A stretch of 64,000 nt of DNA from JADGNF01 sp964582085 (GTDB lineage: Archaea > Thermoproteota > Bathyarchaeia > Bathyarchaeales > Bathycorpusculaceae): the NCBI GenBank assembly GCA_964582085.1, contig CAZOPV010000017.1:1-64000 (forward strand), in the 5' to 3' direction. Position 1 is the first letter of the stretch; the number at the start of each line of letters is the position of its first letter. The notes below the pieces were generated by a model. It made no database searches. It was given only the letters and a program-made list of their open reading frames with translations, and was not told the origin of the DNA. A program made the position numbers and the translations under genes. Below are positions 9,395 to 18,622 of this stretch, one piece after another.

Positions 9395-9619
9395 ATGGAG
9401 ATTGGCGAATCTTTGAAACTACAGGAAATTGAAAAGGCATCAAGCCATTTGAAGGAATGCCCTAAATGTCGTTTTTCAGAAGGTTTTTGGTTTGCAGTAA
9501 GGGGTAGTCATCTTTTTGCTCAATGTAAATCTTGTGGTGTTGAAGTTGAACTTTGCGAAGTTCATAGGTTTGCTGAAGTAAATAAAAAATATTGGTGGTT
9601 GAGGGTTTTCGGTAAATAG
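9395..9619 (+). CDS. Small zinc-ribbon protein
   Basis: This 74-residue protein has one CPKC (about residues 28-31) and one CKSC (about 49-52) pair 17 residues apart, the layout of a single treble-clef or zinc-ribbon module. It is followed by an aromatic tail, KYWWLRVFGK. No catalytic residues are visible. The ATG follows an AT-rich leader with GGAAG 10-14 bases upstream and is probably the true start. It stands alone between the divergent hydrolase and the large secreted protein gene. It may bind nucleic acid or protein, but no function can be assigned. Confidence 0.6.
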   Translation: MEIGESLKLQEIEKASSHLKECPKCRFSEGFWFAVRGSHLFAQCKSCGVEVELCEVHRFAEVNKKYWWLRVFGK

Positions 9620-9620
9620 C

Positions 9621-9645
9621 TGTTTTTGGTTTTTTGTTTTTGAAA
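9621..9645 (+). terminator. T-rich run after the zinc-ribbon gene
   Basis: Immediately after the stop codon the + strand carries several T runs (TTTTT, TTTTTT, TTTTT) within 25 bases. This is typical of archaeal intrinsic termination, which needs no hairpin. Weak evidence alone, but its place at the gene end fits. Confidence 0.35.
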
Positions 9646-9722
9646 ATAGGAATATTGAATAATTTGAAATGTTTTTGTTGCAAGATTTCTTATTTACAAT
9701 ATTTATTTGGTTTTTATTCTAA

Positions 9723-9735
9723 TTCTGAATCAGAA
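9723..9735. promoter_or_regulatory. 13-bp perfect palindrome upstream of the S-layer-like gene
   Basis: TTCTGA-A-TCAGAA is a perfect inverted repeat 62 bases before the ATG of the large secreted protein. It sits upstream of a TATA-like TTTTAATAAAC at 9746-9756. Size and position fit an activator or repressor site. A related palindrome with swapped half-sites lies at 20697-20711. Confidence 0.4.
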
Positions 9736-9797
9736 CTACTAAAAAATTTTAATAAACATATGCACGCTCTCATAAATGACCTAAAAGAGGAATAAAA

Positions 9798-12700
9798 ATG
9801 GAAAGAAAAAAAATAGTTGTCGGAACAGTAGCTTCTATAATAATGCTTTTGACAATCTTCACTTCATTGACTATAACAAGAGCTGTTGACCCTAATAGTT
9901 GGTACATAACAGTTAACGGTGTTCTTGACAGTGACTATTACCTACTTTATCCATTTGAAAAGAACAGTGTAAAATATGGCTTCTCAAAATATGGTGAGTT
10001 ACTTGGCATTCCTGCTGGTGCTGACCCAAATGTTCAAACCAACTGGATTGGTATGGAATATGGTGGGCGAGATCCATTTGCTCCAGCTGACACTGTTCCT
10101 ATGGCTTCATGGATTAACGGTTGGTACATAACCATTTCATATATAGACCCGACAGCATCTGTTAAAGATAGAAACTTGTTTGCGTTTGCGATGTTTGCTG
10201 ATGGTAATCAGTGGGGTGGCAATTGGACTTATGCCTCAACTCCTGATGGTGAGCCTCATGGTGGAAGAAAAACTAATGGATACTGTGTGACTGAGGATTT
10301 GCAGATTCTCTATAATGGTCCAAGACGTTTTGTTGCTAAGTCAGTGACTCATATCTATGATAAAGAAGGAACTACAACATGGCAAGTTGTCGATTTAGAG
10401 ATAACTATGATTTTCAACAAAGTTAAGAAAGAAGTAATTTTGCTTAAAGACGTGAAGATCAAGATACCGAAGATGCACCTCTATGACAAACTTAACATTC
10501 AGCTCAGCAATCGTGAAGAATACGACTTGGGACCAAGCCCGGGATACAGTAGTTTTGCCCATTTCTACGAGCAAGAAGGGCTCTGTTGCTATGGTCCTGA
10601 TTGGCACTATGCAAAGAACTTGACAAGAGACACAATTGAACATCAGACTGGAGACGGCAGCACAAAGACGTTTACACTTTCTAAACAACCAGTCGCTTCA
10701 GGCTTCTTGAAAGTTTATGTGAATGGTGTTTTCAGGAATCCAACTGTGACACCGCCACCCTACACAGTTGACTGGGCTGCTGGAACAGTAACATTCACTA
10801 CTGCTCCAGCAGATGGCGCTGACATAGAGTTCCATTACAAATACATCTTCAAAACCGAAGAGGAAGAAGAGCAGCTTGAGACATGGGATCATAAATATGA
10901 CATTGCTCAAGTGATCTCTTCTGACAGGCGGTATGTGGCTTGGACAGCATTCTGGCCATGTGTTTCTGACTATACAGTTGATGGTATATTGAATTTCTTA
11001 CAGCCTCTCATTGAAACCAAAGTTGCCGATATGAGTGTTGAGCCAAAGCAGTCCCCACTCATAATAGGCGAATGGGACTTCCTATTGGATCATGCATATA
11101 TTCCAATGTTTAGGGCTGTTGAAGTTAAAGGCATATGCAACTGGCACGACGCAGATGATGCAAACGCGAGAGCGCCATACTGGAATGGCGTTCAAAACAA
11201 GATTGATATTGAGGCATGGTATCAGCTTGACGAGATCTTCTTACCATGGGACTTGTACCAAGCTGTGCACAAGGACACAACCCGTTGGGTCCAATTTTAT
11301 ACGGTGACAACTGAAGACGTATATTATGCAAGCCTAGGATACCCATTGAAAATTTACCTTGACAATGCGCCTGTCACATATGCGCCAGTGTGGGAGCAAT
11401 ACTGCACTTTCAGCGAAAGAGTCATTTGGGGCAATGCTCTCAAATATCCAATCCGCTCAGTCTATTCCACCTACCATTATGAACTTGTAGTAAACGAAAC
11501 CACTGGAGTAGGCTACATAAATATCCCATACAACAAAGTTCCCGCTGCTGGAACAGAAATCAAAATCCTATATTCAACTGACACTTATTACGCATACAAT
11601 GTAACTGAAAACCCAATATCTCTGACTTTTGAAAGCGAGGAAACCCCAGCCAATGGAGTAGTCGAGTTGGATTGGAGCACAGATGATACATGGGTTGACT
11701 ATTTAGGAGCAGAGCACACAGTAGAAGTTAATGGCACGGTGATGCTTACCAAAATTACTGCAATAACAAGAAACGCCACATTTACATTGACCGGAAGCTT
11801 CAACTGGTTTGGCTATGACTTCAAAGTCTTTAAAGAAGACTACACTTGGCTTGGAATTTGGGATTTACATTTACCACCGCAGAACATAACAGTAAGCGGA
11901 AATACCACTGAAATTGACCCATCAGACTTTGACATAAAATGGACAGTGGATGGACCTACAGGGCTGGATCTTCATGTAGAATTTCTTGATGCAATAATCT
12001 CTTACAACTTCACAGCCATTTATAACACTGAAACAGGAAACTACACAATATATATTACCATAGACATTGAACCTTACTATAACACAGGCATATTATATGA
12101 AGAACGCATTCCTGGACGCTACGAATGGACAATTGTAGGCAGAGACGCCTACACTTCAGATGTCCTCGGTGCAACACTTGTCACTGCAGCTTTCAAGAAT
12201 AAACAAGTTGAGATAGGCAACGCTGGATTGGATATGATGCTTTATGAATGGAGCTACGTGAGCATACCCTACGTTATGAACTGCTTCGGAACCGCGCCAG
12301 GCGCGAGATCAGACTATAAAGATAATGGTGAAACGCCTGGACAGAGACCAGCAATCAAAGATGATTGGTGCACCACATGGCCAGTGTCAAGCTCAAACAT
12401 GATTGGCGTAGGCGGCCCAATAGCAAACGTGCTTACGCTTTACTTTAACGAATTCACTGATGCATTCTGGGGAAGCAACACATGGCTTTATGGAGAAACA
12501 TACACGCCCTATGAGACTTGGCAAGACAAAATCGTCGCTTTAACATGCTGGAACGGCACTAAGAAGGGTTATGGAGCAGATGTAGATACGGGATACGCTG
12601 TTATCGCAACGTATAAGGACATTAATGGAACAGTTGGCTTCTTAATATGGGGTATTGGTCCAAGAGACACATTCTATGCATCCCAGTTCTTCCACGAAGA

Positions 12701-12863
12701 AATAATCTTTGAACTGCAAAGCTTTCCACGGTGCGTAACATCAATAATAATTGAAATAGACTACACAGACCCAGAGCATCCAACATTCAGTATACTTGAA
12801 TGCCTAGGAACAATCAGTGAAACACGAGTAGAAGTCATAAAAGGCGGAATTCACGATCCATAA
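9798..12863 (+). CDS. Large secreted protein, probable S-layer or major surface protein
   Basis: This 1021-residue protein has an N-terminal signal peptide (basic MERKKI, a hydrophobic core to about residue 24, then TRAVDP). The mature part is almost entirely beta-rich and aromatic, with many Trp/Tyr and Asn-x-Ser/Thr sites. A segment at about 285-355 (GDGSTKTFTLSKQPVASGF ... YTVDWAAGTVTFTTAP) resembles a small beta-sandwich module of bacterial and phage surface proteins. There is no C-terminal membrane helix, so attachment must be by another route or by self-assembly. An AGAGG lies 7 bases before the ATG. A well-formed promoter, its size, and the glycosyltransferase island next door suggest an abundant glycosylated envelope protein. 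The exact family is not recognised. Confidence 0.75.
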   Translation: MERKKIVVGTVASIIMLLTIFTSLTITRAVDPNSWYITVNGVLDSDYYLLYPFEKNSVKYGFSKYGELLGIPAGADPNVQTNWIGMEYGGRDPFAPADTVPMASWINGWYITISYIDPTASVKDRNLFAFAMFADGNQWGGNWTYASTPDGEPHGGRKTNGYCVTEDLQILYNGPRRFVAKSVTHIYDKEGTTTWQVVDLEITMIFNKVKKEVILLKDVKIKIPKMHLYDKLNIQLSNREEYDLGPSPGYSSFAHFYEQEGLCCYGPDWHYAKNLTRDTIEHQTGDGSTKTFTLSKQPVASGFLKVYVNGVFRNPTVTPPPYTVDWAAGTVTFTTAPADGADIEFHYKYIFKTEEEEEQLETWDHKYDIAQVISSDRRYVAWTAFWPCVSDYTVDGILNFLQPLIETKVADMSVEPKQSPLIIGEWDFLLDHAYIPMFRAVEVKGICNWHDADDANARAPYWNGVQNKIDIEAWYQLDEIFLPWDLYQAVHKDTTRWVQFYTVTTEDVYYASLGYPLKIYLDNAPVTYAPVWEQYCTFSERVIWGNALKYPIRSVYSTYHYELVVNETTGVGYINIPYNKVPAAGTEIKILYSTDTYYAYNVTENPISLTFESEETPANGVVELDWSTDDTWVDYLGAEHTVEVNGTVMLTKITAITRNATFTLTGSFNWFGYDFKVFKEDYTWLGIWDLHLPPQNITVSGNTTEIDPSDFDIKWTVDGPTGLDLHVEFLDAIISYNFTAIYNTETGNYTIYITIDIEPYYNTGILYEERIPGRYEWTIVGRDAYTSDVLGATLVTAAFKNKQVEIGNAGLDMMLYEWSYVSIPYVMNCFGTAPGARSDYKDNGETPGQRPAIKDDWCTTWPVSSSNMIGVGGPIANVLTLYFNEFTDAFWGSNTWLYGETYTPYETWQDKIVALTCWNGTKKGYGADVDTGYAVIATYKDINGTVGFLIWGIGPRDTFYASQFFHEEIIFELQSFPRCVTSIIIEIDYTDPEHPTFSILECLGTISETRVEVIKGGIHDP

Positions 12864-12875
12864 AAACGCTACATT

Positions 12876-12889
12876 CCCTTTTTTCTTTT
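12876..12889 (+). terminator. Poly-T terminator of the S-layer-like gene
   Basis: CCCTTTTTTCTTTT begins 13 bases after the stop codon, followed by another TTTTT. This is an oligo-T archaeal terminator, expected after a highly expressed single gene. It also lies in the convergent gap with the GT2 gene. Confidence 0.4.
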
Positions 12890-12925
12890 CCACATTTTTC
12901 TGAATTATTCGAAAAGCCATTATTT

Positions 12926-13864
12926 TTAGCTTTTTAATCTTTTAACTATTCCTTTTACTAACCCAAAGGTTTCTGCAGAAAAAATTGTGATTTTTATTGC
13001 TATAGCAAGGAAAAAAGCCCAGACTTTCTTAGTTTTCCCAAAAGCCTTAGCACCAGCAAGGATAAGATAAGTTAAAACTATCAGAAAAGGAAACATGAAC
13101 CCCCAAAAACCAAATGTTACCGTCGAAAATACTGAAAAAACCAGAAATGCATAAGCTAAAATCATGAATCTGTAAATTCTCAATTTCCAAAATAATTTAG
13201 CTCGCACATCCCATTCTGCATAAGAAGAATACTGCAGAAAAAGTTCTTTCAAAGATTTTCTGGCTGGCCATGAAACAACTGCGTCTTTCGCCAAAGCAAT
13301 TCTAAAACCCTTTCTTTGAACTGTCAAATCAAAGTAGGTGTCTTCAGCCTTTTCCAGATATTCTGGATAGCCTCCAACAGTTTTCCAGACACTTTTTTTA
13401 AAGGCTACAGAACGGCTGGAAGGAAGAAAATCGTCAGCTTGAAGTTTTCGCGGATTTGGATACTGCAGAATCCCTATACATTTCTGCAATAGGCTTTCAC
13501 CACTTTGAACATACACTCCGCCAACAAAATCCGCATAATCATTAACCAATGGCTTAACCAAGTTTTCAAGCCAATGTTCATCTAATGCCACACCAGCATC
13601 AGTACACGCAACTATTTCCTCGCTTGAACTTGATATACCGATGTTTCTGCCTTTAGACCTGTTAACACCATTAGTCACGATAAGCTTGAAGGATGGTCTT
13701 GAACTAATGAAAGATTCAACAACTTTAACTGTTCTGTCGGTTGAGCCACCGTCTATAATGATTACTTCATGCGGTTTTAGGGATTGGCTTTCAAGAGAAT
13801 GCAACAAGTGCAAAATAGAGTCTTCTTCATTTTTAACGGTAACAATAACTGAAACCTGCGCCAT
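12926..13864 (-). CDS. Glycosyltransferase family 2 with C-terminal membrane helices
   Basis: This 312-residue protein has an N-terminal GT-A catalytic domain: VSVIVTVKNEEDSILHLLHS, then IIDGGSTDRTV near residue 35, ACTDAGVAL (the DxD-equivalent) near 86, and AEDTYFDLTVQRKG near 167, which includes the ED acceptor motif. Two or three hydrophobic helices at about 235-300 anchor it to the membrane. It transfers a sugar from a nucleotide donor, probably onto a lipid-linked or surface glycan, on the cytoplasmic face. It is divergent from the GT4 gene across 64 bases with a shared, near-palindromic TATA region. Confidence 0.88.
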   Translation of the reverse strand: MAQVSVIVTVKNEEDSILHLLHSLESQSLKPHEVIIIDGGSTDRTVKVVESFISSRPSFKLIVTNGVNRSKGRNIGISSSSEEIVACTDAGVALDEHWLENLVKPLVNDYADFVGGVYVQSGESLLQKCIGILQYPNPRKLQADDFLPSSRSVAFKKSVWKTVGGYPEYLEKAEDTYFDLTVQRKGFRIALAKDAVVSWPARKSLKELFLQYSSYAEWDVRAKLFWKLRIYRFMILAYAFLVFSVFSTVTFGFWGFMFPFLIVLTYLILAGAKAFGKTKKVWAFFLAIAIKITIFSAETFGLVKGIVKRLKS

Positions 13865-13883
13865 GTGGCTCTTTATTGACTCC

Positions 13884-13900
13884 TAATCTTATAAAGATTA
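13884..13900. promoter_or_regulatory. Near-symmetric TATA region shared by divergent glycosyltransferase genes
   Basis: TAATCTT-ATA-AAGATTA (7-bp perfect arms around an ATA) lies 20 bases upstream of the minus-strand GT2 ATG and 29 bases upstream of the plus-strand GT4 ATG. Each strand shows a TATA-like core (CTTATAAAG / CTTTATAAG) at about the distance needed for short-leader transcripts. One TBP/TFB site, or two overlapping ones, could serve both directions. Confidence 0.45.
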
Positions 13901-13928
13901 ACGCAACATAGAAAAATAGGCAGAAAAT

Positions 13929-15086
13929 ATGAAAGTAATGCAAGTTACGCCAGAGTTTCCTCCGCCTCTAATAGGAGGAGGAGGCTATCACGTGTACAAT
14001 CTTACAAGAGAACTTGTCAAAAAAGGGATAGAAGTCACAGTATTCACATTCAACTCAACAAAGAATTCTTTTGTTGCTGGAAAAGTTATTGAAACACAAT
14101 TTGGAAACGTGAAAGTATATCGTTTCCCGGCATTCCCCGTTCCGAGAACAATTTACTCGGTTGCGCCAACACTAATGCCGTCATTGCTGAAGGAAGAGAC
14201 CGACATAATACACGCCCACGGATATCAATTCTTCACATCTGACGCTGCTGCATTGATGAGCAAGATAAGGAAAAAACCACTTATTCTAACGTTGCATGGA
14301 TTCCCACGTGGATTCAGTAAAATACTTCATAGAACATACTTTAACTTAATAGGTAAAAAAACCTTGAAAACTGCGAAAAAAATTATTGCAGTATCCAATA
14401 GAGTAGTGCAAGAGTTCAAGGCAATAGATGTTCCCGAAGAGCAAATCACTATAATCCCAAACGGAGTTAACTTAGAAGAATTCAGTTACGCATTAAACGG
14501 CAGTAATTTCAGAGAAAGCCTCAACATGAAAGAAAACGAAAAATTGATACTTTCTGTTGGAAGACTTGAAGAGATAAAGGGTTTTCAATATTTGATAATG
14601 GCTCTTGCAAAAATACAATCTGAGACAAACTCTGTAAAACTTGTAATTGCTGGACCTGAATTCAACTATGGACAACAATTGAGGAAGCTTGCAGCAGAAA
14701 TGAAGATGCAGGACAAAGTAATATTCTACGGGCCGATTGATGGAAAAGAAAAGCTTAATGCCTTAGCGTCAGCAGACATAGCTGTTGTGCCTTCACTTTA
14801 CGAAGGGTTCAGCATTTTTCTTTTGGAAGCAATGGCTGCTGGAAAACCAGTCGTTGCAACAAAAACTGGAATAGCGCTGGAGCTTATTCAAAATGGGAAA
14901 AATGGTTTTCTCGTGGATTCAGGTGATGTTGAAAACTTGTCTGAGAAAATACTCACGATACTGAATGATAAAAAATTATCCTTCTCAATGGGTCAAAAAT
15001 CTAAGAATATTGTGGGTGCTTTTGATTGGAGAAAAATAGCAGAACAGATTATATCTTTATATAAACAATGTTTAAAAAATGCTTAA
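13929..15086 (+). CDS. Glycosyltransferase family 4 (GT-B fold)
   Basis: This 385-residue GT-B enzyme opens with MKVMQVTPEFPPPLIGGGGYHVYNL, the glycine-rich loop of GT4 N-domains. The C-domain carries IPNGVNLEEF (about 178-187), LSVGRLEEIKG (about 207-217) and the donor-binding VVPSLYEGFSIFLLEAMAAG with E-x7-E (about 282-302). It transfers a sugar from a nucleotide-sugar donor, retaining configuration, probably to a lipid-linked oligosaccharide. It is the first gene of the plus-strand half of the glycosylation island. The start is unambiguous by family alignment, though no clear Shine-Dalgarno is seen, so it may be leaderless or short-leader. Confidence 0.92.
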   Translation: MKVMQVTPEFPPPLIGGGGYHVYNLTRELVKKGIEVTVFTFNSTKNSFVAGKVIETQFGNVKVYRFPAFPVPRTIYSVAPTLMPSLLKEETDIIHAHGYQFFTSDAAALMSKIRKKPLILTLHGFPRGFSKILHRTYFNLIGKKTLKTAKKIIAVSNRVVQEFKAIDVPEEQITIIPNGVNLEEFSYALNGSNFRESLNMKENEKLILSVGRLEEIKGFQYLIMALAKIQSETNSVKLVIAGPEFNYGQQLRKLAAEMKMQDKVIFYGPIDGKEKLNALASADIAVVPSLYEGFSIFLLEAMAAGKPVVATKTGIALELIQNGKNGFLVDSGDVENLSEKILTILNDKKLSFSMGQKSKNIVGAFDWRKIAEQIISLYKQCLKNA

Positions 15087-15207
15087 TATCTCGCATTTTA
15101 TACTCCAATGACAACTATTCGTAAATCAGAATAGATTTTTTATACTGAACTAAAAGACACGCTAAAAAGATGAATCATTTGGAGAAATTCCTCTGTCGTC
15201 CTTTCAT

Positions 15208-17430
15208 GTGGTTCAAAAATATATCAATTCACTAAAACGCATAATCATTCATGTCAAATTCATTCATGCAATAATCTTGTTCCTATGTGCATATCTTTTG
15301 AGACTTGTTCCTGAATTCATGGTAGGCAAGTATCCAGTGGGAAACGACACAATCACTTTTTACGCACCTTACATTGCCAAGTTCAGATTTGATTTGTTAA
15401 ACATGTTTTATTGGGGGCATTTAACTACATGGCTTTTCTTGAAATTCCACTATGTAATATCTGGAGGCAACCCCTACCTTACGCTGAAAATTGTCGGACC
15501 AGAACTCTACGGACTTTTAATAATCTCCTTTTATGAATTTTTAAACTCTCTAAAATGGCCTAGAAAGCAAAGTTTTCTAATTTCTTTACTGTTGCTGACA
15601 CAGGCACCTGCACTGCGTCTATCTTGGGACCTTTTTCATAATGTTGCTGGCTTATCATTTATGTTCTTTGCGTTAGGGGAGTTGAACAAGATTAGCAGGT
15701 CAAAAGAAGAGGGAAAAAGTTTCTATGTGAAATTCGCTGTTTTTTCAATTTTAACTGCATTAACTCATCAAATGACATCTTTCTTAATCTTTGGTGTGGC
15801 AACATTAATAATTTTGGAGCGTTTATTCAAGAAGATTTTCGATTTAAAAATGAAAGGTTTAATTTTTAGTATGTTGCCCGCCTTTCCTTTGCTTATTCTA
15901 CCTTTTGTTTTGCCTAAGTTAATCCCCAATGATGCAAATCCATTTCAGATGTCATACGTTGAACCTTTTATGGAACAAGTTGCAACCCGCTTCTTTGTTA
16001 ATTATCTAAACTACATGAGCTATTCTGAACTTGTAAGCCGCATAGCCTTAACATTCTTTGTGGCGTATATACCGCTTTTGCCTTTGGTAATATTTGGATA
16101 TAAGCGTGAAGAGCTTCCACCTATACTAAAATACTATGTTATTGTGACTCTCGTATGCACTTTTAGTCCATTAATTATTGGAGTTTCGCTTTTTCACTGG
16201 GATCGGTGGATGTGGTTTTTGGTTTTTCCTTTTTGTATTTACGCGTTTAGAGGAATTTCCTTTATAGACCAGAAAATTTCTAAGTGGAAGCTTGGGGCTC
16301 TGTTGAAAAAGTTTTTCCGAATCGTCTTTTTGGCATCTTTAATATTTCTGTTTCTTTTCATTTCTTTTGAGTATGTAACAAGTCCACTTTCCGACGCATT
16401 TGCTTTGTATAACAGCTTTCCATCTAAATGGTATCTGCCTGAAACAATGCAGAAAACTACTATTCCTTTCGAGTTTATCCCAGACTTGGAAAATTGTATC
16501 AAGTGGCTTGACAACAATATTAAGGAGCATAGCGCTGTGCTATTTGAAACAACTCTTTCCGGGTTTATGTTGTTGAACTTGACCCCTAGAGATAATATCA
16601 CTTTGATTTCTTATTATTGGACAAATTTTGACGTTGCTTTACAAGAAAGCTTGCATTATAACTATAATTTTACTTACTTTATCGGGTCGACAAAGTACGG
16701 GGTACCCAGTAGCAACAGAGACATCAACTTCATTAAAATATATTCAAGCGGTAGCTTTTCTGTGTATGTGAAGCCTCGAGAGTTTAAGCCGCCATTTTTA
16801 ACCGCAGATACTAACCTGTTGCGATTTAAGAACGAAACATATATTGAAGTGTCTGATAGTAGCAAACTCTCTCCCTCAACTTTCACTATCGAGTTTTGGG
16901 CTAAACCTTTGCGCTTCCAGATTTGGGGTCGGTGGATGGGAAAAAGCCTATTTACGTTCGATAGAAAAGAAGGATGGGAAATTATGTGGGGAGACAATGC
17001 TGAAAATCCGAGCATTTTTTTGGCAATGTGGAACGAAAATGGCGTTGAAAAGAAAAGTCAATTGATAGAAATCTCGCTAAACCAATGGGTTCACATCACG
17101 TTTATCTTCAATGGAACACACATAATTTCGTACAAGAATGGTAACTTAAATGGAATAATAAAAGTTGATTACTGGAGACCAGTATTAAGTAGCGAACCTT
17201 TCCGTTTAGGAAGAGCTTTTGAAGACAATTATTATGATGGTTTTTTTGCATCCTTAAGATTTTACAATATAATCTTGTCACCCACCGAAATCGCTAACAG
17301 CATTTTGGGAGGGCGCATAAGCACTGGTTTACTTTTAGAGTTTGACCTTGTTGATCGAGGTGTACCTATTATGCTTGACTTGAGTGACGAAGGTAATAAT
17401 GGGCTGATTGTCAATTATGAAGACAATTAG
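15208..17430 (+). CDS. Polytopic membrane protein (GT-C-like) fused to a C-terminal LamG-like domain
   Basis: The first 410 residues are polytopic (about 10-11 helices) with a short loop after helix 1 containing GNDTITFYAPYIAKF, like the acidic first loop of GT-C oligosaccharyl- or mannosyltransferase-type proteins. A soluble region follows, and residues 545-725 form a LamG/concanavalin-like jelly roll (FTIEFWAKPL, then NQWVHITFIFNGTHIISYKNG and FDGFFASLRFYN-like strands). LamG domains bind carbohydrate or protein. Fused to a sugar-transfer-type membrane domain this is unusual, and the lectin-like part would face outside. The start is uncertain: GTG at 15208 is used, with no clear Shine-Dalgarno. 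It overlaps the next gene by 14 bases, so they are coupled. Confidence 0.7.
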   Translation: MVQKYINSLKRIIIHVKFIHAIILFLCAYLLRLVPEFMVGKYPVGNDTITFYAPYIAKFRFDLLNMFYWGHLTTWLFLKFHYVISGGNPYLTLKIVGPELYGLLIISFYEFLNSLKWPRKQSFLISLLLLTQAPALRLSWDLFHNVAGLSFMFFALGELNKISRSKEEGKSFYVKFAVFSILTALTHQMTSFLIFGVATLIILERLFKKIFDLKMKGLIFSMLPAFPLLILPFVLPKLIPNDANPFQMSYVEPFMEQVATRFFVNYLNYMSYSELVSRIALTFFVAYIPLLPLVIFGYKREELPPILKYYVIVTLVCTFSPLIIGVSLFHWDRWMWFLVFPFCIYAFRGISFIDQKISKWKLGALLKKFFRIVFLASLIFLFLFISFEYVTSPLSDAFALYNSFPSKWYLPETMQKTTIPFEFIPDLENCIKWLDNNIKEHSAVLFETTLSGFMLLNLTPRDNITLISYYWTNFDVALQESLHYNYNFTYFIGSTKYGVPSSNRDINFIKIYSSGSFSVYVKPREFKPPFLTADTNLLRFKNETYIEVSDSSKLSPSTFTIEFWAKPLRFQIWGRWMGKSLFTFDRKEGWEIMWGDNAENPSIFLAMWNENGVEKKSQLIEISLNQWVHITFIFNGTHIISYKNGNLNGIIKVDYWRPVLSSEPFRLGRAFEDNYYDGFFASLRFYNIILSPTEIANSILGGRISTGLLLEFDLVDRGVPIMLDLSDEGNNGLIVNYEDN

Positions 17431-18622
17431 ATTCAGAGACCTAAGTGTTGCTGAAAAATTGGCTTCTAAAACTAGAAAGTATTTTACACTACTCTTTTCT
17501 TTTCTACTTATTTCTCTATGTATCCTTATGGTTTTAAATATTGACCAAAAGATTAACGCTTTAATCTTGTATGTGTCAATTGTAACAGCTTATACTGCAT
17601 TTGCACTTAAGGTTAAAGAATGCTCTGCTACATTCAGGCTACTCATAATAGTTGGAATATTGTACCGATTTTTGCCCTGTTTGACCGTTTCTACAACATT
17701 CTCTACAGACATTATTCAATATCAATACTTAGGTGACAAAATACTGAACGGTCAAGTTCCATACAAAGATTTTCCCGCTCCTTATCCTCCACTTTCTATC
17801 TACATAATAGTCCCATTTTTAATGGCTGGTAATGTTAGACTTTTGAAACTCTTTTTTGTAATATGTGACTTAGCCATAATTTTCATTATATATAATATGC
17901 TAAAGTCACGAAAGCTCCCTCTAGAAAGAGTTAGACTTCTTTCATTAATTCTCTTGTTCTTTCCAGTGTCACTATTGGAGTATTCATTTTCAGGGCATAA
18001 TGATTCATTCACTTTACTGTTGTTAATAACTTCCATTATCTTTTTGGATAATAAACCTGCGCTTTCTTCAATTTTCCTATGTCTTTCAATTTGTTCCAAA
18101 ATCTTTCCAGTTGCTGCCATTCCTTTCATATTAAAACATTTTCTCTCTGTGAATAGAAAGGCAGCCTTACGGTTTCTGCTAACGCTGTTTCCTGTTTTAG
18201 GCTTGATTTCTTCGCCCTTCATTTTTTTGTCTTTCAATGCATATTTTGATATGTTTCTCGGCGTCTCAAGATTTTCTATACCTTACGGCTTCTTTCAAAC
18301 GCTCTTATTCAAGTTAATTGATGGTCCTTTGGAAGCTACAATTATGCCTGTGCTAATTGTGTCGTTTAGTATTTCAATAGTTATTTTTCTTTTGATTTTC
18401 GCGTTTTCTTATTTTCATGCGTGGTCTCTTGAGAAAAGCTTAAGCGTTACTCTTGTTTTTTTACCATTTCTGCTTCCACAATTTCAGCCTTGGTATCTTC
18501 TTTGGTCGTTACCATTTGTAATTCTCTACTTTTCCAAAAATTGGAAGTTTACTAAGGCGTATATCCTTCTTCTTTTGTTTGTCCATACATTATGTTATTT
18601 AATGCCTCTATACATTGGTTAA
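17417..18622 (+). CDS. Polytopic GT-C-type membrane protein (DUF2029/mannosyltransferase-like)
   Basis: This protein of about 401 residues has 10-12 hydrophobic helices. Early in the sequence is DIIQYQYLGDKILNGQVPYKDFPAPYPPLSIY (acidic DxxxY loop, then a PYPP motif), as in GT-C enzymes of the DUF2029/GT87 kind that use polyprenyl-phosphate sugars. SGHNDSF near residue 195 and QFQPWYLLWSLPF near 355 also match that layout. It likely moves a mannose-type sugar from a polyprenyl carrier on the outer face of the membrane, possibly supplied by the DPM-synthase-like gene nearby. ATG at 17417 is preferred to TTG at 17408. The gene ends 4 bases inside the convergent GT4 gene. Confidence 0.75.
   Translation: MKTIRFRDLSVAEKLASKTRKYFTLLFSFLLISLCILMVLNIDQKINALILYVSIVTAYTAFALKVKECSATFRLLIIVGILYRFLPCLTVSTTFSTDIIQYQYLGDKILNGQVPYKDFPAPYPPLSIYIIVPFLMAGNVRLLKLFFVICDLAIIFIIYNMLKSRKLPLERVRLLSLILLFFPVSLLEYSFSGHNDSFTLLLLITSIIFLDNKPALSSIFLCLSICSKIFPVAAIPFILKHFLSVNRKAALRFLLTLFPVLGLISSPFIFLSFNAYFDMFLGVSRFSIPYGFFQTLLFKLIDGPLEATIMPVLIVSFSISIVIFLLIFAFSYFHAWSLEKSLSVTLVFLPFLLPQFQPWYLLWSLPFVILYFSKNWKFTKAYILLLLFVHTLCYLMPLYIG

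Noticed and set aside
16239..17015. Minus-strand frames within the LamG-fusion gene
   Set aside because: They have no start signals or conserved domains and mirror the coding pattern of the plus strand.
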